Assembly (NCBI RefSeq): GCF_033100095.1
Contig: NZ_CP136921.1
Span: 1,520,501-1,584,500 of the forward strand
Length of the DNA: 64,000 nt
From: Diaphorobacter limosus
GTDB taxonomy: Bacteria; Pseudomonadota; Gammaproteobacteria; Burkholderiales; Burkholderiaceae_C
Direction of reading: 5' to 3'
A program made the position numbers and the translations under genes. Below are positions 26,536 to 36,098 of this stretch, one piece after another (within the stretch, counting starts at the first letter, position 1; each line of letters begins with the position of its first letter). Under the pieces are notes generated by a model that did no database searches, was not told the DNA's origin, and saw only the letters and a program-made list of their open reading frames with translations.

Positions 26536-27633
26536 ATGAGCCAGCTCACCCGCAAACTCTCTTTCCTCGACCGCTATCTCACGCTGTGGATCTTCGCCGC
26601 CATGGCGCTGGGCCTGGCCCTGGGCTGGCTGGTGCCGGACATCGAGGCCATCATCGGCCGCTACCAGGTCGGCAGTACCAACATCCCCATCGCCATCGGT
26701 CTGGTGCTGATGATGTACCCGCCGTTTGCCAAGGTGCGCTACGAAGACCTGCCCGCCGTGTGGCGCGACACGCGCGTGCTGTGGCTGTCGCTGCTGCAAA
26801 ACTGGGTCATAGGCCCGGTGCTGATGTTCGTGCTGGCCGTCGTCTTTCTTCCCGACCAGCCCGAATACATGGCCGGGCTGATCCTCATCGGGCTGGCGCG
26901 CTGCATCGCCATGGTCATCGTCTGGAACGACCTGGCGCGCGGCTCGACCGAATACGCCGCTGCGCTGGTCGCGTTCAACGCCTTCTTCCAGGTGCTGTTC
27001 TACAGCGTCTATGCCTGGCTGTTTTTGACCGTGCTGCCGCCGCTGTTTGGGCTGGGCGGCTCGGTCGTCGCCATCTCCATGGGCCAGATCGCCGAAAGCG
27101 TGTTCATCTACCTGGGCATTCCCTGCATCGCCGGCCTGCTCACGCGCTGGGTGCTGCTGCGCTTTGTCAGCAAAGACTGGTACCACACCCGTTTCGTGCC
27201 GCGCATCGCGCCGCTGACGCTGGTGGCGTTGCTGCTGACCATCGTCGTGCTGTTCAGCCTCAAGGCGCGCACGGTGCTGGCCCTGCCGCTCGATGTGCTG
27301 CGCATCGCGCTGCCGCTGCTCATCTACTTCGTGCTGATGTTCGTGCTGTCCTTCGCCATGGGCCGGCGCGCCGGCGCCGACTACCCGCGCTGCGTGACGC
27401 TGTCGTTCACCGCCGCGTCGAACAACTTCGAGCTGGCCATTGCCGTGGCGGTGGCCGTCTACGGCATTCATTCCGGCGCGGCGTTTGCCGCCGTCATCGG
27501 CCCGCTGGTCGAGGTGCCGGTGATGATCGCGCTGGTGGCCCTGGCACTGCGTTGGCAGCAGCGCTGGTTTGCCGGCGAGAAGGCGGGCCCGTCCGTGGCC
27601 CAGGCATGTACCCCCATAGGAGAACCGCGATGA
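26536..27633 (+). CDS. acr3: Arsenite efflux permease Acr3
   Basis: A 365-residue membrane protein with about ten transmembrane helices and the ACR3 signature [20 protein letters not shown], whose cysteine is essential in the family, and [20 protein letters not shown]. It expels As(III) using the proton gradient. The ATG at 26536 gives the standard [20 protein letters not shown] start. The stop overlaps the start of arsM by four bases. Confidence 0.94.
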   Translation: MSQLTRKLSFLDRYLTLWIFAAMALGLALGWLVPDIEAIIGRYQVGSTNIPIAIGLVLMMYPPFAKVRYEDLPAVWRDTRVLWLSLLQNWVIGPVLMFVLAVVFLPDQPEYMAGLILIGLARCIAMVIVWNDLARGSTEYAAALVAFNAFFQVLFYSVYAWLFLTVLPPLFGLGGSVVAISMGQIAESVFIYLGIPCIAGLLTRWVLLRFVSKDWYHTRFVPRIAPLTLVALLLTIVVLFSLKARTVLALPLDVLRIALPLLIYFVLMFVLSFAMGRRAGADYPRCVTLSFTAASNNFELAIAVAVAVYGIHSGAAFAAVIGPLVEVPVMIALVALALRWQQRWFAGEKAGPSVAQACTPIGEPR

Positions 27634-28487
27634 CACAAACCCAGGACATCCAGCAAATCGTCAAGGAAAAGTACGGTGAGGCGGCGCGCCGCGTCACGCA
27701 GGGCGGCGCTGCCTCCTCCTGCCGCGGCGCCGTGGCGGCGCCCAGCAGCTCATGCTGCGCCACCGGGTCGCTGGCCGGAACCGACCCGATCACGCGCGAC
27801 CTGTACGACGCCGTGCAGACCGGCGGCCTGCCCGAGGCCGCCGTGCTGGCCTCGCTGGGCTGCGGCAACCCGACGGCGCTGGCCGAGCTGCGCGCCGGCG
27901 AGGTGGTGCTGGACCTGGGCTCGGGGGGCGGCATCGACGTGCTGCTGTCGGCCAAGCGCGTCGGCCCCACGGGCCGCGCCTACGGCCTGGACATGACCGA
28001 CGAGATGCTGGCGCTGGCGCGCGACAACCAGCGCCAGGCGGGCGCGACCAACGTGGAATTCTTGAAGGGCGAGATCGAGCATATCCCGCTGCCCGACGCC
28101 TCGGTGGACGTGATCATCTCCAACTGCGTCATCAACCTCTCGGCCGACAAGGACCGCGTGCTGGCCGAGGCGTTTCGCGTGCTCAAGCCCGGCGGGCGCT
28201 TTGCCGTGTCCGACGTGGTCACGCGCGGCGCCATCCGAGCCGAGATTCGCGCCAGCGCCATGGCCTGGGTGGGCTGCGTGGCCGGCGCGCTTCATGAAGA
28301 CGACTACCGCCACAAGCTGGCCGCCGCCGGCTTTTCCGACATCGGCGTGGAGCCCACGCGCATCTACACGGCGCAGGACGCGCGCGAATTTCTGAGCGCC
28401 AACGGGCTCGACACCTCGGTGGTTTCCGACGAGATGGACGGCAAATTCCTCAGCGCCTTCATTCGCGCCGTCAAGCCCGCGCATTGA
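27630..28487 (+). CDS. arsM: Arsenite S-adenosylmethionine methyltransferase ArsM
   Basis: A 285-residue SAM-dependent methyltransferase with motif [16 protein letters not shown]. The three conserved arsenite-binding cysteines are recognisable: Cys78 (SLGCGNP), Cys166 (ISNCVINLS) and Cys216 (WVGCVAGAL); further cysteines near the N-terminus (Cys31, Cys42, Cys43) are typical too. It methylates As(III) to mono-, di- and trimethyl species. AGGAG eight bases upstream supports the start, which overlaps acr3. Last gene of the ars operon; no arsH or arsI follows. Confidence 0.93.
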   Translation: MTQTQDIQQIVKEKYGEAARRVTQGGAASSCRGAVAAPSSSCCATGSLAGTDPITRDLYDAVQTGGLPEAAVLASLGCGNPTALAELRAGEVVLDLGSGGGIDVLLSAKRVGPTGRAYGLDMTDEMLALARDNQRQAGATNVEFLKGEIEHIPLPDASVDVIISNCVINLSADKDRVLAEAFRVLKPGGRFAVSDVVTRGAIRAEIRASAMAWVGCVAGALHEDDYRHKLAAAGFSDIGVEPTRIYTAQDAREFLSANGLDTSVVSDEMDGKFLSAFIRAVKPAH

Positions 28488-28592
28488 GCCAGCAGGTCGC
28501 ACCGCCGCGCTTGAGTGCGGGCGGCAGCGGGAGACTGCCCCATGACCGCCCAAGCCTGCTACCCTGGCAGGCATAGCAGCACGGAGGGCGCC

Positions 28593-29957
28593 ATGCCAGT
28601 CAGCCTCACCTTCCTCGGCGGTGCCGGCACCGTCACCGGCTCCAAATACCTGGTGCGTCACGGCGGCCAGGTGCTGATGGTCGATTGCGGGCTGTTCCAG
28701 GGCTACAAGCTCTTGCGCCAGCGCAACTGGCGGCCATTGCCGGTGGCGCCGCAGGAGATCGATGCCGTCATCCTGACCCACGCCCATCTGGACCATTCGG
28801 GCTACCTGCCGCTGCTGGCGCGGGACGGCTTTGGCGGGCCGGTGTTCTGTACCAGCGGCACGCGTGCGCTGTGCGCCATCCTGCTGCCCGACAGCGGCCA
28901 CCTGCAGGAGGAAGAGGCCGCCTACCTCAACCGCCACCGACTGAGCAAGCACGAGCCCGCGCTGCCGCTGTACACGCGGCTGGACGCGCAGCACAGCCTG
29001 GCTCTGCTGCAGGTGCAGCCCGTGCACCAGCAGTTCGAGCCCCTGCCCGGCTGGCGTGCCACCTTCACGCGCGCCGGCCATATCCTGGGCGCGGCCAGCG
29101 TGCTGCTGGAGGTGGGCGGGCGCCGCATCCTGTTCTCGGGCGACCTGGGCCGGCCGGACGACCTGCTGATGTGCGCGCCCGACGCGCCGCCCGCGGCCGA
29201 CACGGTGCTGGTCGAATCCACCTACGGTGACCGCAGTCACCCCGCCGGATCGGTGCTCGATGAACTGGGGCCACCGCTGGCGCGCCTGGCCGCGCGCGGC
29301 GGCGTGGCCGTGGTGCCGGTGTTTGCCGTGGGGCGGGCGCAGACGGTGCTGCACGCCATCGCCCGGTTGAAGGCCCGTGGCGAGCTGCCCACCGGCCTGC
29401 CCGTGTACCTGGACAGCCCCATGGCGGTAAGCGCCACCGAGCTGTTCCAAAACCATGTAGGCGAGCATTGCCTGAACCGCGCCGACCTGCAGGCCATGGC
29501 GCGCGGCACCACGCTGGTGCACAGCGTGGACCAGTCCAAGGCCCTGGCGCGCCTGCACGGGCCGCGCGTCATCCTCTCGGCCAGCGGCATGGCCACCGGC
29601 GGGCGCGTGCTGCACCACCTGGCCTTGCATGCGGGCGACCACCGCAACATGATCATCCTCACTGGCCACCAGGCCGGCGGCACGCGCGGCGCGCGCATCG
29701 CGGCGGGCGAAAAGACCATCCGCATCCTGGGCCGCGAGGTGCAGATCCGTGCCGAGGTGGTGCAGCTGGCCACGGCCTCGGCCCATGCCGACGGCAACCA
29801 GCTGCTGGACTGGCTGCGCGCCCTGCCCGCCGCGCCGCGCCGCATCTATGTGGTGCATGGCGAGCTGCCTGCGGCCGACCAGCTGCGCCAGCGCGTGGAG
29901 CATGAGCTGCTCTGGCCGGCCGAAGTACCCGAGCATGGGGATACCGTGGCCTTTTGA
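28593..29957 (+). CDS. Metallo-beta-lactamase fold beta-CASP hydrolase (CPSF/RNase J-like)
   Basis: A 454-residue protein with the MBL fold (TFLGGAGTVTGSKYLV, then zinc motif HAHLDHSGYLP), the beta-CASP cap (VPVFAVGRAQTVLHAIARLK, SASGMATGGRVLHHL) and the C-terminal RNA-specificity motif (TASAHADGNQLLDWL, VVHGE). Relatives are ribonucleases processing mRNA or other RNA. GGAGG just before the ATG at 28593 fixes the start. It is not obviously connected to the ars genes 105 bases upstream. Confidence 0.87.
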   Translation: MPVSLTFLGGAGTVTGSKYLVRHGGQVLMVDCGLFQGYKLLRQRNWRPLPVAPQEIDAVILTHAHLDHSGYLPLLARDGFGGPVFCTSGTRALCAILLPDSGHLQEEEAAYLNRHRLSKHEPALPLYTRLDAQHSLALLQVQPVHQQFEPLPGWRATFTRAGHILGAASVLLEVGGRRILFSGDLGRPDDLLMCAPDAPPAADTVLVESTYGDRSHPAGSVLDELGPPLARLAARGGVAVVPVFAVGRAQTVLHAIARLKARGELPTGLPVYLDSPMAVSATELFQNHVGEHCLNRADLQAMARGTTLVHSVDQSKALARLHGPRVILSASGMATGGRVLHHLALHAGDHRNMIILTGHQAGGTRGARIAAGEKTIRILGREVQIRAEVVQLATASAHADGNQLLDWLRALPAAPRRIYVVHGELPAADQLRQRVEHELLWPAEVPEHGDTVAF

Positions 29958-29970
29958 AATATTGATCAAG

Positions 29971-30009
29971 TACGGATCTAACGCCCTTCAATAAAGCGCA
30001 AACAGCTAT
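29971..30009. repeat. 39-bp palindromic repeat, copy 5 (right half)
   Basis: The AAGCGC inner arm and AGCTAT at 30004-30009 are preserved with correct spacing; the left half is degraded. Confidence 0.5.
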
Positions 30010-30139
30010 TGATTCAGGAGTAATTTCGGAGCCCATGCGCACAGCGATGCACAAGTCATCGCATTTGACGATGGCAAGACGTGAATATTGAGGGAAAATA
30101 CACAAATTCTTCTCCAAACGAGAAGCCAACCCATCCCCC

Positions 30140-31081
30140 ATGAAAAGCTCCGAGCGCAGTTTTGCGCGCCGTATCGACCTGACCTCGCTGCAACTGTTCG
30201 TCGCCGTGTGCGAGCTGGGCAGCATTGGCCGCGCGGCCGAGCGCGAGTTCATCGCCGCCTCGGCCGTGAGCAAACGCCTGTCGGATCTGGAGGCGGCCGT
30301 GGACACGGCCTTGCTCTACCGCCACAGCCGCGGCGTGACGCTCACCCCCGCCGGCGAGAGCCTGCTGCACCACGCGCGCACCGTGCTCTTCGGGCTGGAA
30401 CGCATGCAGGGCGAGCTGTCGGAGTACGCCGAGGGCGTGCGCGGCCATGTGCGCATGCACGCCAACATCTCGGCCATCGTGCAGTTTCTGCCCGAGGACC
30501 TGGGGCATTTCGCGCGCGCCCACAGCCAGATCAAGATCGACCTGCAGGAGCATCTCTCGCCCGAGGTGCTGCAGGCCGTGCAGGAGGGCGCGGCCGACCT
30601 GGGCATCTGCAGCCTGGGCAACGCCAGCCAGGGCAACGGCGCCGCCGAACTGCAAAGCCGCCCCTACCGCAGTGACAGATTGGTGCTGGTCATGCCGCAA
30701 ACGCATGCCCTGTCTGCGCGAGAAGCTATCAAATTTGATGAGGTGCTGGACTGGGACATCGTCGGCCTGCATGCCGGCAGTTCCATCAGCCTGGCGATGC
30801 GCGCCGCCGCCGCCCAGGCCGGGCGGCCGCTGCGCCAGCGCATACAGGTGACCAGCCTGGACACCATGTGCCGCATGATCGACAACGGCCTGGGCGTGGG
30901 CCTGCTGCCCGACCGCGCCTTTGCCCTGATGCAGGGCCTGGGGCGCCTGGCCGCCGTGCGCCTGGATGAACCCTGGGCCGAGCGTGAGCTGCGCCTGGTG
31001 GCGCGCGACTTCGACGCCCTGCCGGTCACCGCGCGCCTGCTGGTGGAGCACCTGGCGCCTAAAATTTCACCATCCCCCTGA
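30140..31081 (+). CDS. LysR-family transcriptional regulator
   Basis: A 313-residue LysR-type regulator: N-terminal winged helix ([40 protein letters not shown]) and C-terminal substrate-binding domain. It lies 29 bases upstream of leuC on the same strand, an arrangement widespread in Burkholderiales, so regulation of the leu genes or read-through with them is plausible but unproven. The stretch at 30712-30745 (AREAIKFDE) is encoded by DNA resembling the right arm of the palindromic repeat family. Confidence 0.9.
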   Translation: MKSSERSFARRIDLTSLQLFVAVCELGSIGRAAEREFIAASAVSKRLSDLEAAVDTALLYRHSRGVTLTPAGESLLHHARTVLFGLERMQGELSEYAEGVRGHVRMHANISAIVQFLPEDLGHFARAHSQIKIDLQEHLSPEVLQAVQEGAADLGICSLGNASQGNGAAELQSRPYRSDRLVLVMPQTHALSAREAIKFDEVLDWDIVGLHAGSSISLAMRAAAAQAGRPLRQRIQVTSLDTMCRMIDNGLGVGLLPDRAFALMQGLGRLAAVRLDEPWAERELRLVARDFDALPVTARLLVEHLAPKISPSP

Positions 31082-31110
31082 ACCCAAGACCCCCACGAAA
31101 CGAGACCGCC

Positions 31111-32532
31111 ATGGGACGCACCCTGTACGACAAGATCTTCGACGAGCACGTCGTCCACACCGAAGAGGACGGCACGGCCGTGCTCTACATCGACCGCCAC
31201 CTGGTGCACGAGGTCACCAGCCCGCAGGCCTTCGAGGGCCTGCGCGAGGCGGGCCGCAAGGTCTGGCGCACCAGCTCCATCGTCGCCACCGCCGACCACA
31301 ACACGCCCACCACCGGCTGGGAGCGCGGCTACGACGGCATTGCCGACCCGATCAGCAAGGAGCAGATCACCACGCTCGATAAAAACATTGCGGCATCGGG
31401 CGCGGCCGCCTTCTTCCCCTTCCTGCACAAGCGCCAGGGCATCGTGCATGTGATCGGCCCGGAAAACGGCGCCACCCTGCCCGGCATGACGGTAGTCTGC
31501 GGCGACAGCCACACCAGCACCCACGGCGCCTTTGGCGCGCTGGCGCATGGCATTGGCACGTCGGAAGTCGAGCATGTCATGGCCACGCAGACCCTGCTGG
31601 CCAAGAAGGCGAAGAACATGCTGGTGCGCGTGAACGGCCATGTGGCCCCGGGCATCACCGCCAAGGACATCGTGCTGGCCATCATCGGCAAGATAGGCAC
31701 GGCCGGCGGCACGGGCTACACGATTGAATTTGCCGGCCAGGCGATACGCGACCTGTCCATGGAAGGCCGCATGACGGTGTGCAACATGGCCATCGAGGGC
31801 GGCGCGCGCGCGGGCCTGGTGGCCGTGGACGAGAAGACCATCGCCTACGTCAAGGGCCGGCCGCTGGCCCCCACGGGCGTGGAATGGGACCAGGCCGTGC
31901 AGTATTGGCAGACGCTGCACTCCGATGCCGACGCGCAATTTGACGCCGTGGTGGAACTGAACGGCGCCGAGATCGTGCCCCAGGTCACCTGGGGCACCAG
32001 CCCCGAAATGGTGCTGGGCGTGGATGCCCGCGTGCCCGACCCGGACAAGGAAAAGGACGCCAACAAACGCGGCGCCATGGAGCGCGCCCTGGCCTATATG
32101 GCGCTCACACCCGGCAAGCCGCTGCAGGACATCTTCGTGGACAAGGTCTTCATCGGCTCTTGCACCAACAGCCGCATCGAGGACATGCGCGAGGCCGCCG
32201 CCTTGGTGAAAAAGCTGGGCCAGAAGGTGGCCAAGAACATCAAGCTGGCCATGGTGGTGCCGGGCTCGGGCCTGGTGAAGGCGCAGGCCGAGGCCGAGGG
32301 GCTGGACAAGATCTTCACCGCCGCCGGCTTCGAGTGGCGCGAGCCCGGCTGCAGCATGTGCCTGGCCATGAACGCCGACCGGCTGGAACCGGGCGAGCGC
32401 TGCGCGTCCACCAGCAACCGCAACTTCGAGGGCCGCCAGGGCGCCGGCGGGCGCACCCACCTGGTCAGCCCGGCCATGGCGGCTGCCGCGGCCATCCACG
32501 GTCATTTCGTCGATATCCGCAAATTTGCCTGA
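31111..32532 (+). CDS. leuC: 3-isopropylmalate dehydratase large subunit
   Basis: A 473-residue aconitase-family protein of normal length. The three [4Fe-4S] cysteines are in [16 protein letters not shown] and [10 protein letters not shown], and [20 protein letters not shown] is intact. With LeuD it isomerises 2- to 3-isopropylmalate in leucine synthesis. It starts the leuC-ecn-leuD-leuB series; the small lipoprotein gene sits between leuC and leuD. Confidence 0.97.
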   Translation: MGRTLYDKIFDEHVVHTEEDGTAVLYIDRHLVHEVTSPQAFEGLREAGRKVWRTSSIVATADHNTPTTGWERGYDGIADPISKEQITTLDKNIAASGAAAFFPFLHKRQGIVHVIGPENGATLPGMTVVCGDSHTSTHGAFGALAHGIGTSEVEHVMATQTLLAKKAKNMLVRVNGHVAPGITAKDIVLAIIGKIGTAGGTGYTIEFAGQAIRDLSMEGRMTVCNMAIEGGARAGLVAVDEKTIAYVKGRPLAPTGVEWDQAVQYWQTLHSDADAQFDAVVELNGAEIVPQVTWGTSPEMVLGVDARVPDPDKEKDANKRGAMERALAYMALTPGKPLQDIFVDKVFIGSCTNSRIEDMREAAALVKKLGQKVAKNIKLAMVVPGSGLVKAQAEAEGLDKIFTAAGFEWREPGCSMCLAMNADRLEPGERCASTSNRNFEGRQGAGGRTHLVSPAMAAAAAIHGHFVDIRKFA

Positions 32533-32555
32533 ACCCGACAGAAGCGAGCGCCCCC

Positions 32556-32681
32556 ATGAAGCCCTCTTTCTCCATCATCCTGATCGGCCTGGCCCTGACC
32601 CTGGCGGCCTGCAACACCATCAAGGGCATTGGCCAGGACGTGCAAAGTGCCGGCGGCGCCATAGAGCGCGCCGCGCGCTGA
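32556..32681 (+). CDS. Entericidin A/B-family small lipoprotein
   Basis: A 41-residue lipoprotein: a hydrophobic signal (SIILIGLALTLAAC) with a perfect LAAC lipobox, then NTIKGIGQDVQSAGGAIERA, the entericidin signature. Entericidins are small outer-membrane lipoproteins related to a stress-induced toxin/antidote pair; function in this group is unclear. It is inserted between leuC and leuD with gaps of about 25 bases, so it should be co-transcribed with leucine genes. Confidence 0.85.
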   Translation: MKPSFSIILIGLALTLAACNTIKGIGQDVQSAGGAIERAAR

Positions 32682-32705
32682 CAACCCTCTCACTACCCAA
32701 CCGCC

Positions 32706-33359
32706 ATGCAGAAATTCACCGTGCACCAGGGCCTCGTCGCCCCCATGGACCGCGAGAACGTCGACACCGACGCCATCATCCCCAAGCAGTTCCTGAAATC
32801 CATCAAGAAGACCGGCTTCGGCCCGAATCTGTTCGACGAATGGCGCTACCTGGACCAGCCGGGCGAACCCGGCGTGCCCGAATCAGCGCGCAAGCCCAAT
32901 CCCGACTTCGTGCTGAACCAGCCACGGTACAAGGGTGCCAGCATCCTGATCGCGCGCAAGAACTTCGGCTGCGGCTCCAGCCGCGAGCACGCCCCCTGGG
33001 CGCTGGACCAGTACGGCTTTCGCGCCGTCATCGCACCCAGCTTTGCCGACATCTTCTTCAACAACTGCTTCAAGAACGGCCTGCTGCCCATCGTCCTGCC
33101 CGAGTCGGTGGTGGCCCAGCTGTTCGATGAGGTGGCGGCCTTCCCCGGCTATGAGCTGAAGATCGACCTGGAGCGCCAGGTCGTCATCCGCCCGCAGGGT
33201 GAAGAAATAGCCTTCGACGTGCTGCCGTTTCGCAAGTACTGCCTGCTCAACGGCTTCGACGACATCGGCCTGACCCTGCGCCACAAGGACAAGATCGCCG
33301 CATTCGAGGCCGAGCGCCTGGCCACCAAGCCCTGGCTGGCGCACACCATGGCGGGTTGA
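32706..33359 (+). CDS. leuD: 3-isopropylmalate dehydratase small subunit
   Basis: A 217-residue LeuD of normal length ([57 protein letters not shown]). It carries the swivel domain that completes the active site of LeuC. Followed by a palindromic repeat and leuB. Confidence 0.97.
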   Translation: MQKFTVHQGLVAPMDRENVDTDAIIPKQFLKSIKKTGFGPNLFDEWRYLDQPGEPGVPESARKPNPDFVLNQPRYKGASILIARKNFGCGSSREHAPWALDQYGFRAVIAPSFADIFFNNCFKNGLLPIVLPESVVAQLFDEVAAFPGYELKIDLERQVVIRPQGEEIAFDVLPFRKYCLLNGFDDIGLTLRHKDKIAAFEAERLATKPWLAHTMAG

Positions 33360-33373
33360 AATTTTAAGCAAAA

Positions 33374-33412
33374 CAAGCCTCTGGCGCTTATCCAACAAGC
33401 GCCAATAGCTAT
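33374..33412. repeat. 39-bp palindromic repeat, copy 6
   Basis: GGCGCTT (33383-33389) and AAGCGCC (33397-33403) are complementary; AGCTAT is at 33407-33412. It fills the leuD-leuB gap and would form a hairpin in the leu mRNA. Confidence 0.75.
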
Positions 33413-33432
33413 CAATTTAATAGTTCATCGAC

Positions 33433-34503
33433 ATGAAAATCGCAGTTCTCCCTGGTGACGGCATAGGCACCGAAATCGTCGCCGAGGCCGTCAAGGTGCT
33501 CAAGGCCCTGGACTTGAAGTTCGAGATGGAAACCGCCCCCGTTGGCGGCGCCGCCTACGAGGCCGCAGGTCACCCCCTGCCCGAGTCCACCCTGGCCCTG
33601 GCCAAAAGCGCCGACGCCATTCTGTTCGGCGCCGTGGGCGACTGGAAGTACGACAAGCTCGATCGCCCGCTGCGCCCCGAGCAAGCCATCCTGGGCCTGC
33701 GCAAGGCGCTCGGCCTGTTCGCCAACTTCCGCCCTGCCATCTGCTACGAACAACTGACGCACGCCAGCAGCCTGAAGCCCGAGCTGGTCGCGGGCCTGGA
33801 CATCCTCATCATTCGCGAGCTGACGGGCGACATCTACTTCGGCCAGCCGCGCGGCCGCCGCACGGCGGTAGACGGCCACTTCCCCGGCGCAGAAGAAGCC
33901 TTCGACACCATGCGCTACAGCCGCCCGGAGATCGAGCGCATCGCCCGCGTGGCCTTCGAGGCCGCACGCAAGAGGAGCAAGCGCGTCACCAGCGTGGACA
34001 AGGCCAACGTGCTGGAGACCTTCCAGCTGTGGAAGGACGTGGTCACCGAAGCCCATAAAGACTATCCGGACGTGGCGCTGGACCACATGTACGTGGACAA
34101 CGCTGCCATGCAGCTGGTCAAGGCGCCCAAGGCCTTCGACGTGATCGTCACCGGCAACATGTTTGGCGACATCCTCTCGGACGAAGCCTCGATGCTGACG
34201 GGCTCCATCGGCATGCTGCCCTCGGCATCGCTCAATGACAAAAAGCAGGGCCTGTACGAGCCCAGCCACGGCAGCGCCCCGGACATCGCCGGCAAGGGCG
34301 TGGCCAACCCGCTGGCCACCATCCTGTCCGCGGCCATGATGCTGCGCTTCTCCCTGAACCAGCCCGAGGCCGCCGACCGCATCGAGACCGCCGTGAAAAA
34401 GGTGCTGGCGCAAGGCCTGCGCACGCCCGACATCTACAGCGACGGCACGACCAAAGTCGGCACGGTGCAGATGGGCGACGCCGTGGTCAACGCGTTGCGT
34501 TGA
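33433..34503 (+). CDS. leuB: 3-isopropylmalate dehydrogenase
   Basis: A 356-residue NAD-dependent dehydrogenase ([54 protein letters not shown]). It oxidatively decarboxylates 3-isopropylmalate, the step before the final transamination to leucine. It lies 73 bases after leuD, across a repeat. No strong ribosome-binding site is visible. Confidence 0.97.
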   Translation: MKIAVLPGDGIGTEIVAEAVKVLKALDLKFEMETAPVGGAAYEAAGHPLPESTLALAKSADAILFGAVGDWKYDKLDRPLRPEQAILGLRKALGLFANFRPAICYEQLTHASSLKPELVAGLDILIIRELTGDIYFGQPRGRRTAVDGHFPGAEEAFDTMRYSRPEIERIARVAFEAARKRSKRVTSVDKANVLETFQLWKDVVTEAHKDYPDVALDHMYVDNAAMQLVKAPKAFDVIVTGNMFGDILSDEASMLTGSIGMLPSASLNDKKQGLYEPSHGSAPDIAGKGVANPLATILSAAMMLRFSLNQPEAADRIETAVKKVLAQGLRTPDIYSDGTTKVGTVQMGDAVVNALR

Positions 34504-34561
34504 CGCATCGTTAACAATCAGGGGGCGGTGCCCGCCATCGCATCCCCTACAATGTTTTGTC

Positions 34562-34663
34562 ATGTTTGCCGCGCAACCCTTCCCCCTGAAGAACAAGCCC
34601 GCCGCCCTGGCCGGCCATAGTGCGCGAGCAAGCACCACCAAAACCACGACCATTAAGGGCTGA
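34562..34663 (+). CDS. Possible small protein between leuB and asd
   Basis: A 33-codon frame (MFAAQPFPLKNKPAALAGHS, then a Thr/Lys-rich end) in the 266-base gap between leuB and asd. A -10-like TACAAT at 34548-34553 lies just upstream, so this may be the transcribed leader of asd and not a gene. I do not recognise the peptide. Basic and Ala/Pro rich; no membrane segment. Confidence 0.25.
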   Translation: MFAAQPFPLKNKPAALAGHSARASTTKTTTIKG

Positions 34664-34769
34664 TCCAGCTCCGGTATCGTCGTGCGCCCTCCCTGGCCAG
34701 ACGAGCCGGGGCCAGAAAAGCAGCCACCGGTCGCGTGTGATCTGTTTTTAACTTGAAAGGGCGTTTGAA

Positions 34770-35882
34770 ATGAGCAAGCAATTGGTAGGTCTGGTCGGCT
34801 GGCGCGGCATGGTCGGCTCGGTGTTGATGGATCGCATGCAGGCCGAGGGCGACTTCGACCTCATCGAGCCGGTGTTCTTCTCCACCTCCAACGCCGGCGG
34901 CAAGGCGCCCGCCATGGCCAGGACACATACCGAGCTGAAAGACGCGAACGACGTCGCCGAGCTCGCAAAGTGCGACATCATCATCACCTGCCAGGGTGGC
35001 GACTACACCAAGGAAGTCTTCCCCAAGCTGCGCGCCGCCGGCTGGCAGGGCCACTGGATCGACGCCGCCAGCGCCCTGCGCATGGAGGGCGACGCCGTCA
35101 TCGTGCTCGACCCGGTGAACGACGGCCTGATCCGGCAAAAGCTTGCCGCCGGCGGCAAGAACTGGATTGGCGGCAACTGCACCAACTCCATCCTGCTGAT
35201 GGGCCTGGCCGGGCTGTTCAAGGCCGGCCTGGTGGACTGGGTGTCTTCCATGACCTACCAGGCGGCCTCGGGCGGCGGCGCCAACCACATGCGCGAGCTC
35301 TTGAAGGGCATGGGCGTCGTGCATGGCGCCGTCGCCGATGAGCTGGCCACGCCCGCCTCCGCCATCCTGGAGATCGACCGCAAGGTGGCCAGCACCATCC
35401 GCGAGGACGTGCCCACCGAGCACTTTGGCGCGCCGCTGGCCGGCGGCCTGATCCCGTGGATCGACGCGCAGCTGGACAACGGCCAGTCCAAGGAAGAGTG
35501 GAAGGGCCAGGCCGAGGTGAACAAGATCCTGGGCACGGCCGCCACCATCCCCGTCGACGGCCTGTGCGTACGCATTGGCGCCATGCGCTGCCACTCGCTG
35601 GCGCTCACGCTCAAGCTCAAGAAGGACATGCCGCTGGCCCAGATCGAGGCCCTGATCAAGGACGGCAACCCCTGGGTGAAGTTCGTGCCCAACGAGCGCG
35701 CCATCACCGTCAAGGAGCTCACCCCGGCGGCCATCACCGGCGGCCTGGAGGTCGGCGTGGGCCGCGTGCGCAAGCTCAACATGGGGCCTGAATACGTGTC
35801 CGCCTTCGTCATCGGCGACCAGCTGCTGTGGGGCGCGGCCGAGCCGCTGCGCCGCATGCTGCGCATCCTGCTGAGCGCCTGA
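34770..35882 (+). CDS. asd: Aspartate-semialdehyde dehydrogenase
   Basis: A 370-residue enzyme of the Gram-negative ASADH type ([20 protein letters not shown]). The catalytic Cys137 is in [17 protein letters not shown]; the active-site His is in [16 protein letters not shown]. It reduces aspartyl phosphate to aspartate semialdehyde, the branch point to lysine/diaminopimelate, threonine and methionine. Its place after leuB and before fimV is the usual Burkholderiales order. Confidence 0.97.
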   Translation: MSKQLVGLVGWRGMVGSVLMDRMQAEGDFDLIEPVFFSTSNAGGKAPAMARTHTELKDANDVAELAKCDIIITCQGGDYTKEVFPKLRAAGWQGHWIDAASALRMEGDAVIVLDPVNDGLIRQKLAAGGKNWIGGNCTNSILLMGLAGLFKAGLVDWVSSMTYQAASGGGANHMRELLKGMGVVHGAVADELATPASAILEIDRKVASTIREDVPTEHFGAPLAGGLIPWIDAQLDNGQSKEEWKGQAEVNKILGTAATIPVDGLCVRIGAMRCHSLALTLKLKKDMPLAQIEALIKDGNPWVKFVPNERAITVKELTPAAITGGLEVGVGRVRKLNMGPEYVSAFVIGDQLLWGAAEPLRRMLRILLSA

Positions 35883-36098
35883 CGCAGGGCAACGGCGCCC
35901 CTGGCCGGGCGCTGTTTATCATCCGCCTCCAACCCTACCCTGTTCGGCCCCATCGTTGCCTGTTACCAACATGAAAGACAACTTTTGGCTCCTGCCAACA
36001 GGGTAGGGAATGCCGGCGCATGGCCTCGGCTTGTCAGTGCAAGGCATTGATGCTATGGTGCTTTTTACATATTTTCACGTCTCGGAGCGGCTCTAGGC

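Noticed and set aside
30140..32532. LysR gene as a dedicated, proven leu regulator
   Set aside because: Position before leuC is suggestive, but there is no binding-site evidence in the sequence; left as generic LysR.
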